Assembly: GCF_910596095.1 (NCBI RefSeq)
Contig: NC_056535.1
Coordinates: 28,891,505 to 28,955,504 of the forward strand
Source of the DNA: Thunnus maccoyii
Taxonomy: Eukaryota > Chordata > Actinopteri > Scombriformes > Scombridae
Reading direction: 5' to 3'
DNA: 64,000 bases
The notes under the pieces are model-generated. The model was not told the origin of the DNA. It saw only the letters and a program-made list of their open reading frames with translations, and made no database searches. Positions 55,494 through 64,000 of the stretch are shown here, in pieces; the stretch's first letter is position 1; each line of letters opens with the position of its first letter. A program made the translations under genes and the position numbers.

Positions 55494-57284
55494 GGACTGT
55501 TATCTTGATTAAAAATTACAAACGTAAGTCTTGTCATTTTTAGACATTTTATATTATATTATAGCTTTGACAGCCGATAAATTGTCAGGTAAAAGATGAA
55601 ATGTCCTATTTGACTTAATTGATTTTTGAAGAATATAATAGAATGAAAATGCTACTAAGGATGATACAAAAAGGTGAATAGGTTCTTAGTGGTCTGAATG
55701 AACTCTAATCAGAACAATGATTCCTGAAAGATATTGTGAGAACATTCTGGACAAGTCATATCTCAGCTGTTCATCTCTGTAATCAATTAATCTCTATGGT
55801 TTAATATGTATCAGACTTCTACAGGCTTGCTTTTCAAAAGAGTTATGAAGTGCTGTACAGGCAATAACACATCAATAAATAACAGCTAATATGATAAACA
55901 CAAAAATGCCAAAATTGAATCAAAAACAGAATTATTGGAAAATGGCAAAAAAAAAAAAAATGTAGTGGGAACTTTCCAAAGCAGAGAGGCCAGCAGATTC
56001 TCAGTAATAAAACGAAGGGACTCTGTTCACTCAGTGTATTAAACAGCTGTTGAGGTCCGGCTGTTCTTGGGTTGATTTCAACCTTGGTTGTCAAATCAGA
56101 GAGATGCTGGGCTTCCGCAGAGCAGTTCTTAAGAACAATGTGCTGCTTTTTTGTTGTCTCTAGACGCAGTGAGATGGGGGGGGGACCCAACAAGAGACAG
56201 TACTTCTCTATAAACAAGCAGAGCGAAAGAGCAAAGACTGAAGTTTAACAGCAAAACAGTTAAATAGAAAACATGTGACTATTTCAGCCTTCAAGAGGAG
56301 AGGAAAAAGAAGGGGGCCCAGATATAAACATCCAAGGAACATGAGCCCGGACTGTTACAGGTGTGTTAGCAATTATGAACACCTTTAAACTTTTACGACT
56401 CTGGGAAGAGGGCCAGCGACTGGAGAATGTTTTTACTGTCACTAATTTTCTGTACCAGAGTTTGGGTTGTCAGGGTGGTTTCACCGGTGTTCCACTGCAC
56501 AATAAAGCAAGTCATTGGGGGAAGCCACCCACAACAACACACCAAACACACATTATTCCTGTCATGTAGACTCCCTCAATGTGTTTGTGAACATGATTGA
56601 GATTTTTTTAAAGCTTGAAAGTTGAAGCAATTCAAAGTGTGTGGCCTAGACAAGAAGGCCCCATGTCAATTAGTCTGAAATAAAAAGAGTTTAAAAAAAT
56701 TGTGATTACAAAAGATAAAGTTTAATATGTGAACAGAAAAAAGTGGAATCAAAGCTAAGAAAGGAGAAAAGATTTCGCAAAGAATGGGAAATATAATACA
56801 CGTTTGTTGTCACGCAAAGGCCAAAATTCAGGACATGTATCAGTGTTGATTACTGAAATCTACAAATACAGATGACAACATACTGGACAACAAGTTGGTT
56901 ATGGGTAGAGTTGCATTTCTACGCAACTTAAGAAATCCTGTGAGAATACAAATTCTTGTGTGTTTCTTAACCAAAATAGAAATGGACATATCGAAAACAA
57001 TTTGTCTTGCTCATTATAATGCAATTTGAAAAATCAAAGAAATGGAAGATATTGCTACATTTGGATGAGATGGTGGAGGGAGATACGAGAACAAGAAGAA
57101 CTGTAAACTCTGTAGAGAAAGCTGGAGAAGAGAGAACTTCATCAGATACTCATCAAGAAAAAAAATGCCTGTTGAAATTTCCTAGAGCACAAAGTGAAAT
57201 CATCATTTGACTTGTTTTGTCCAACCAGCAATTTAAAACAAAAAACATTCAATTTACCATAATGTTACGACAAATTAATTTAAC

Positions 57285-57366
57285 ATGAATCGATTATCAA
57301 AATAGTTGCCGACAACTCTTCTGTTGATTGACAAATCAATTGATCAACTAATCGCTGCAGCTCTAT
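57285..57366 (+). repeat. Dispersed MITE right arm
   Basis: GAATCGATTATCAAAATAGTTGCCGAC followed by GATCAACTAATCGCTGCAGCTCTA: terminal arm of the GCTGCAACTAA family. Confidence 0.45.
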
Positions 57367-59229
57367 CATAAATACAAATGGCCAACAAATAGTAAAGTTA
57401 GTCCACACCCTAAAACAAAATGTTTACATTCAGTGTTACTCACCAAAACACACTGTGTGTATCCTTGAGATCTAACAGACGTGTTGAATGCATTTTCATC
57501 CCCATAAAACATTTGCAGATTTTATTCCTCAAATACTCTAAATCTGACATTGTTTACATTTTGTTTACTAGCTTGCAGTCATTTTTTCTTCACTGCCTTT
57601 GTTGGCTCATTACGTTTCTTTGCAATTACTGCCACCAACTGTCGATCAGCAAAATAGTATTGAACTGGTGAATGTGTATGATGTCGCCTGCATGCATGTG
57701 CATCTTTATGCATGTGCACAGTGCAAACAAATCAACACAGCCTTTGAACAGCATAGTTAAACTTTACACAAGGCGATGGCCAGGAAAAGGGTTGTTTGTT
57801 ACCTTGTTCTTTTATATTATATTTTTCCGAGGATAGTAGGGGAAGTGCAGTGCATTCTCTTTAGTCTCGTAAATGTACTCTACCATTCGCTGAGGGGAGT
57901 CGGAATGCCCACTAACCAGCATTTAGTGCAATGTATAATAATAATGTATATATATTGTCTGTTTTGCATTGTCTGTGCATTATTCCATTAGAGAGAAAGA
58001 AAGACAGAATGAATTGACTTATATTTACTGAAAGAGCAGATTAAACAGCAGTTTGTGTGTAACGTCAATTACTGCTTCTGCTCCACTTTCTACTTTCTTG
58101 TCAAGTCAGTTCTATATATAGCCCAAAATCAACACTTTATCTTAGGGGACTACAGTCTGTACAATATATCTGTTGACCCCTGGTCCAGATAATGACCAGA
58201 CCATAAAAATGCTTATTTTATGCTGTAGGAATTGGTTGAGTAGTAAGATGCTTTTTTTCCAGCAAAACCGGTAAAACCTATTAGCTTGTTTCAGAGTGTT
58301 GTTATAATTCTTGAGGTGGCCTGCCTCAAACCCACCACTTTTCTCTTCTATAAACACAATCATCTTTGTGGTAAATTTTTCTTGCTTAATTCTTCTGACA
58401 CCTGCGGTCGATGTGATGGTGAGCTGGATTTTAGGGTGACAGGTGTAAGCGAGCGATACTTAACGGCAGACTGACGCCAGCCTAGACAAAACAACATACG
58501 TAAGTGAATTTACTCCACACACAGACGCCCATTTGACTGCAGAGGAGCTTTCGACACAGCAGACCACCTGGCTCGGCATTAAACAGCCTTGGTTTGCATG
58601 GGTCTGGCTGACAACTGACATGATGTATTAACCCACCGCTGAGAGCTGTGTGTTTTGGTCATGACATAGCCACCCGCCAGCTCTGGGCTGTAGCCAGCAG
58701 CTGCAGACCTGACAGTGAGGTTTTTCATTTTAGCTCAGTGACTCGTTATGTAATAAGTGTTGCATGTTTTTCAAATTAAATGGATGACACAAAACTACTA
58801 GATTCAATTCCCTTATTAGGCTCCATGTGAAACTGATCATCTGAAAATGATCACCTGAATGCACCTCCATGGAGCTCTTTAGCATCTTACTGTTTTTAAT
58901 TTTTGTTTTGTGTGACATTAACTGTATAGTTCAATCTTGGCACTCTCATCACCCTTTTTTCCAGCAGCAGCAGGCAGCTGTTTTTAACAAACAAGCTCCG
59001 ACAAACTCACTGTACACTACCAGCCCAGCACCAAATGGCAGACAGACACAGTTAGAGACTAGCTGGTGGAGAAAATGGAACAATTAGCAGATGAAAAGCC
59101 AGATGTTTTTCTCAGGAATTGGTGGAGACCAAACTGGAGCTAAAAGCAGAGAAAATGTTCAACTTCAATCCTGTCTCTTAAAAATTATGTTTATTTACTA
59201 CTGACTTGCAACAGCAAATACATTTTGAA

Positions 59230-59410
59230 AGAAACAGGGGTACCATGGCAGCCCAAGAGTTTATAGTGCTAACCATGTAATCCCAACATCCCCAGTTTGA
59301 GTCCTGCTGGGGACATTTTTGCATGTCATTCTCCACCTCTCTGGCCCCTCATTTCCTGTCATATATCCAATAATATCTCTCTAATAATGGCATAAAATAC
59401 ATTTTAAAAA
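59230..59410 (+). repeat. tRNA-derived SINE copy
   Basis: Second copy of the SINE at 1143: CCCAGTTTGAGTCCTGC (B-box-like), TTTGCATGTCATTCTCC, CCCTCATTTCCTGTCAT, then a tail ATGGCATAAAATAC. It is somewhat more diverged than the first. Confidence 0.6.
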
Positions 59411-59639
59411 ACCCTAAAAGATATGAGGAATTTATAAATAATAATACAAATAATACAAATCAATATTTGCAATAAAGTTGCAGAATGTTCACTGATGACA
59501 TATTTTATTTCCTACCTAATGTCTCCTTCAGTTTTCCTACAATATCAGAGACCACAATGTTACCTACAGAATCAGATTCTATTTGTGCCTATGTAGAAAT
59601 GAATGGGATATTGTCGTTATGATTTTAGCCTATAATTAT

Positions 59640-59759
59640 ATCAGAGAGAGAGAGTGCGGGAGCGGGGTGCGCAGCTCCAAAAACAGAAAATCAATTTGTG
59701 GCGGGCAAAGTTTTATTGTGGCTGGCTGCCATAAATAAATGAATGTATGGGAAACACTG
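59640..59759 (-). repeat. hAT-type terminal fragment
   Basis: Ends with the reverse complement of CAGTGTTTCCCATACATTC, adjoining GGCTGGCTGCCATAAATAAATG. Only one terminus is present. It shares CAGTGTTTCCC with the element at 31138. Confidence 0.5.
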
Positions 59760-62700
59760 GATCATCTATTTTGGTTAAATATTAAAAAAGATTATCATAA
59801 TTGATGTCATACTGCAGCATTTGCACTATAATGCATTTTAAGAATAGAATATGAAACACTACTTTTGTTAAATACACATAAAAAGTCTGAAAGCAATGAT
59901 AGACATAAATTCTCAAAATACTGAGTTATAATAGATCAGTCTGATGTGTGTGGAGTGTTGCAGTTATTTTGTATCAGTCTGGTGTCATTTGCATGTAATT
60001 TAATTAAGGTAAATGTGAGTTTAAGCCTAAGACCTAATTACCACACTACCACAAAAATAGGGACATTAAACTTTGAGCCAGTTCCAAATGTCAACTGACA
60101 ATTAGCATTGGTCTATCAGAATAGGTCTTGGCTGGATGTCCAGATATAGAACCTGTCCTGGACGTATATATGACCTCCAAAAGTGAGCCTGGACCGACTG
60201 ACATGAAATGGGCATAATCTGTATGTTCATGCAATGTTACAGCCCAAATACATCAGGCACAGACGTGACGTGTGATGTAGATGGGGTGCAGCAGGGTTTT
60301 TTACCTGCTATACAGACTCCGTCTTTGTAGCGTGTGGTTGTGTGCCAGCCATTGAGTTGTGTAAAATGATAATGCAGTTGGTTATGCAGGGTTTGGAAGC
60401 GTAGGCTATATTAACTGGTACTGAATTTATTAACTAGATTGTTTTAACTGCAGAATCATGGATGCACATTATTTGATTGATTTATTTCTATGTGCAATGT
60501 AAAAAAAACTCACAAGGTTGCACTGCTGCATCGTCTTTCCTCTGGTACAATGAGGTATTTATTTTAAACAGATTGTACTCGTTTTTTACACAGTTCAATG
60601 TAGTTTTTACTTGTTGGAGGGCCATGTAGCTGCGCGTAGAGGAAAAAAAAAAAGTCTCCGTGGTCAGTGTAGCAGCTTCAGTTGATTATAATGGATGCTC
60701 TGCTGTGGCCATACTGCGGCAGATGTGTCGCACCTGGTGTATTTTGGCTGTTAAATGTTTGCTGGGACAGTGTTGAAAATTGTTTCAAATTTACTAGTTT
60801 TCATAGAGGCACATTACTTAAAAAATCATTCCCTGAATTGCTCCACAAGTAAATTTGCATAAGTTGTTCCAACAGCGTTGCCTGTTTTACAAAGTTAATT
60901 TAGAAAAGTTCTTGGATCTGTATTACTGTATGTCTATTTTTTCCCGTACTCTTTTGGAAGTGAACTCCTGTACACAAAAGGTATTCTGTCTTCCTATTTA
61001 TTGAGTCGTTTTCCTTATGCTGAGCCTTAGTTCAAATACTGGCATTCAGCTTTGGAATTCAGCCCCAGAGGATCTGAGGAAGATCTGATTGTTAAAACAG
61101 AACAACTGCAGTCTCCACAAGGAGAGCAGCACTTTTGGGTGGGTTAGTTTTTAATTTCTACTTTTTTCTCTCTTTTTTTTGGGTTAAGGGTTAAAGTGAA
61201 AGGCAATGTTTTTCCACACATTTGAGCGTCCTATTCCACATTGTGTCTTTATTATGCTGATTTTTTTTTTGTCAGGGAATTTTTCTCTTAAGGGAAAATG
61301 GATATATTCAAGTTAGTATATCTGACATTATCATCCCTCATTAAAGTGATTAGCATGTCATTTCCTGTAAGTCCCCGGCTCTGGTATAGTAGGTGTAACT
61401 AAAGGCCCATTCCCATCTAAAATTATAAACATTGCCATACTATAATCATTTTAAAAGCAGGGGAATGCTAAGTATAAATGCAGTTTTTGTGTTCCAATTG
61501 AATTAAACCTGTAAGACAAAAAGGAGCACATGATTTTTATAGCACTTTACACTGACTTGTGTACTGTATCACTGTGAAGCTGTATTGAAGAGTATTGTAT
61601 AGAGCTGCTGCTGGAAACTGCAGTATGCCTACTGTCTATGTAGGCAGAGCCAGATGCAAAGCAGATGTTGGAGATGCATAGGGAGGAAGGCAAGGATTTA
61701 AAATTTGCTGTTGCACATACAGGTCTGTCATGCTATACAAGTTGTTCTCTGTATAACAACTGATAAATTGCTGTTAGGCTGAAACTAGTGTAGGTGCAGG
61801 AATTGATGTCAGGCCTGGATTGGAGCATGCTTTCAATTACCTCCCAATAAGTTTGATATGACAGTGATCCCATGCCAGAATGTTGTCCTTGTTTGAAGTC
61901 CACATGCTGAGTTGAATGTGTACTCTTTCCTATTTTGTTTTTATAGTTTTTATTACATACTTAGTCCAAGATATTCACTTGCCTTCAGGGATATTAGACT
62001 TTTTTTTTTTTACCCTGTACAGGCCAAGTAGAGGCCTTGCAGTCTCAGGGTAGAGATGGAGCTCTTTTCCTCTGGTTTGTTCTTGGTTTATTTGCCTCAG
62101 ACTTCATCAAGAGCCATTGAATTCAGCTGTGGTGAATTATACGGGATCTTTGGTTCATGTCATGTTGTGGACATCTCAGGGTCTGCTGTCTGTGTGTAGC
62201 TGCTGACTGTTTACTGTAAAGAGCCTTTCATGGTTCTCTAAGCCTGGAAGCTCTTATCCCAGCATGATGTTTACTATCAGCTCTCTACTCCAACAAAACA
62301 CCTCAGCCCTCAGGGAAGAGTAGGTTCAAGTAGGTTCCACCAGGGCTGGGATGGATAGCCAGGCTTGTATTATTGATGTTGTTAAAAGCAGGTACAGAAA
62401 GAAGCACTTGATAGACCTGAATGACCTTGCAACTAGAGCCAGATATTGAATTTCAAAGACTCCGTGTTCCTTTGTGGTGAGAAGGAGTCCCAATGTACTT
62501 GCACAGTCAGACAGAGCAAAACAGAGCAAACTCTGATTAGTCATCGCCATCCTTTGAACTTTGTGGATGGTAGGATAAATGCACGCAAAAGCCATTTATC
62601 CAACTCTCAAAATCTCAGAAAGTGTTTATGCAGATTCCTGGGGGTGTTTATGTAGAGTTTAGATGGGTAAATATGCTCTCACACTTCTCTTGTAATTTTT

Positions 62701-62839
62701 TTAGACACTTTATTTATAGATTTTCAGTTTACAGAACAAAACCAAACATTGGCAATATAGAGGCCTCAGTGGAATAAAGAAAAATCATTGGATCCAACTG
62801 GCTCATGTGTATGTAAGCGTGTAAGAGAAAAATATATCA

Positions 62840-63430
62840 AGTGAAGGGTATGCTTTTGAGAAATTCTATAAAGGGGTCCCAGGTTTTAATATTCCAATTC
62901 CGATTATATCTCAACTTCTCTAATGGAATCATAGAAAGTACTTCCTTGGCCCAGTGTTTAAATGAGGGAGGTTTCACTGACTTCCATTGCAGAAGAATTT
63001 GCCTCGGGGCCAGCAGGGCTGCAAATGCTATAGTGAGTAACAGTAAATTGCTCTTTTGATGGAGACACCCCAAAGACAGCAATTATGGGGCTACTACTCC
63101 ACCACAAATGTAGGAGATTGCTTCAAAAAACCTCACCCAGAAGTTACCTAGTGAACTGCACAACCAGACTTAGCATAGCTGGACTGTGGCGACATCTTGG
63201 TCACTCAGGGTTGGTGCAAGGGTATATTTTGACCAATTTCTCATTTGAATAGTGCAATCTATGTATGACTTTGAATTGGATGAGACCATGTCTTATGCAG
63301 AAAGAGGTGGTATGTATACATTTTAATCTATGTTGCTACATCTCATCTGAGATCCAAGTCCTTCCATGCCAGTTTAGCAATATCCCACAAGGGGGGAATG
63401 ATGTCTTGTCTTGTTTTATAGATTTTAGAC
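62840..63430 (-). pseudogene. L1/Tx1-type LINE ORF2 C-terminal remnant
   Basis: Minus-strand frames give WDIAKLAWKDLDLR, a degraded IRHGLIQFKVI-like stretch, YPCTNP, then LSLGCLHQKSNLLLLTIAFAALLAPRQILLQWKS and PPSFKHWAKEVLSMIPLEKLRYNRNWNI. This matches the order seen in vertebrate L1/Tx1 ORF2 tails (ARxxILxxWKxxxPPSFxxWxxEV...LEKIRY). Several frameshifts are present. Confidence 0.72.
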
Positions 63431-63844
63431 ACCCTCCCTTCTTCTTCTTCTACCCTTCTGGTAGTAAGGTTGTCAAAGTTAGCTGTACATAGTTGTGTGC
63501 TATTTGCAGTGGAGCACTTCATATACGGTATTATTGAATATTTGATACCTCCCCCAAGACTGTGGAAAACACTGTACACATACTGTACGTATAGTAGCAA
63601 TAAGTACATTTAGAAAATTATAACAGTACCAATAATGGTAATACTAATATCAATAATGATGAAAACAAACAAAATAAGGACACATACTCTCATATTTGTT
63701 GCCTTCTTAGGACTTCCTAAAAATGTCTACCTTGCTAGGACCATGCTTTCTAGACATCTTAGAAACATGAATTGCACCCCTGAACTTGAAAAAAAAAGTT
63801 TTGATATCACTTCAGATTTAAGATATTAATTGAGAAAAGGAAAA

Positions 63845-63940
63845 TTATTATTATTATTATGATTATGATTACTATTGTTATTATTATTATTATTATTATT
63901 ATCATTAGTTGTTGTTGTTGTTGTTATTATTATCATTATT
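63845..63940. repeat. (ATT)n-rich microsatellite
   Basis: Interrupted ATT/GTT triplet run near the right edge. Confidence 0.9.
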
Positions 63941-64000
63941 TTTAAATTACCACATATTTTTATCCTACTTTCTAGGACCATCTCAAAAAAAAAAAGCTGT

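Larger units (their letters stand above)
38145..64000 (+). other. cenpp intron 6 (continues past the window), host of nested ogn
   Basis: After the donor CAG|GTTAGT at 38145 no further plus-strand cenpp exon is recognised up to the window end, so this intron exceeds 25.8 kb. ogn lies inside it on the minus strand. Between 38145 and about 41150 I see nothing recognisable beyond AT-rich sequence. In human the matching region of CENPP also hosts small leucine-rich proteoglycan genes on the opposite strand. Confidence 0.7.
50522..64000. other. Right flank within cenpp intron 6: no recognised coding exon
   Basis: I looked on both strands for leucine-rich repeat exons (omd, aspn, ecm2) and for the missing cenpp 3' exons and found none. 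It holds a LINE remnant at 54220-54665, a foldback at 55334-55493, a SINE at 59230, a hAT-type end at 59640-59759, an L1-type remnant at 62840-63430, and simple repeats. The remainder is AT-rich and unassigned. Confidence 0.5.

Noticed and set aside
62326..62595. Minus-strand 89-residue frame with a hydrophobic end
   Set aside because: Considered as a receptor or retroelement exon, but no family motif or convincing splice context was found.

Overview
The window is vertebrate nuclear DNA, most likely from a ray-finned (teleost) fish. It contains split genes with GT-AG introns, one CpG-rich first exon and many microsatellites. Degraded Tc1, hAT-like, L1/Tx1-type, L2-type and RTE-type elements, small inverted-repeat elements and a tRNA-derived SINE of the kinds common in fish are also present. 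No bacterial or phage-like gene organisation is seen. Gene names come from remembered family sequences; no search was run.

Four protein-coding genes were reconstructed exon by exon. Three lie on the minus strand: gpr37l1 (2571-8798, two coding exons, 566 aa), nol8 (10128-22845, 17 coding exons, 1266 aa) and ogn (43332-50405, six coding exons, 283 aa). One is on the plus strand: cenpp (25293 onward, five coding exons seen, 196 aa so far, 3' end beyond the window). In every junction I checked, splice signals and codon phase agree.

Layout: 1-2.0 kb is the intergenic left flank with a SINE. 2.0-8.8 kb is gpr37l1, whose 4.5-kb intron holds several small transposon relics. 8.8-9.9 kb is a short intergenic gap holding the gpr37l1 promoter. 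9.9-24.2 kb is nol8. 24.1-24.65 kb is a head-to-head promoter region shared by nol8 and cenpp. 25.3-38.1 kb holds cenpp exons 2-6. From 38.1 kb to the right edge is the very long intron 6 of cenpp, which carries ogn nested on the opposite strand. 50.5-64 kb shows no coding exon I can recognise, only repeats.

The nol8 / cenpp / nested-ogn arrangement matches the human 9q22 locus, which supports all three names. The products work separately: Nol8 in the nucleolus (ribosome biogenesis), CENP-P at the inner kinetochore, osteoglycin in extracellular matrix, and Gpr37l1 as a glial/neuronal membrane receptor. The close neighbourhood of gpr37l1 (human 1q32) with this 9q22-type block is the main synteny curiosity. 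No clearly new biological system was found. The most unusual sequence structures are a TTAA-bounded 1.3-kb element containing an inverted-plus-direct triplicated module (29.2-30.5 kb), a 75-nt-arm foldback (55.3 kb), and long intronic TG repeats hugging two nol8 splice sites.
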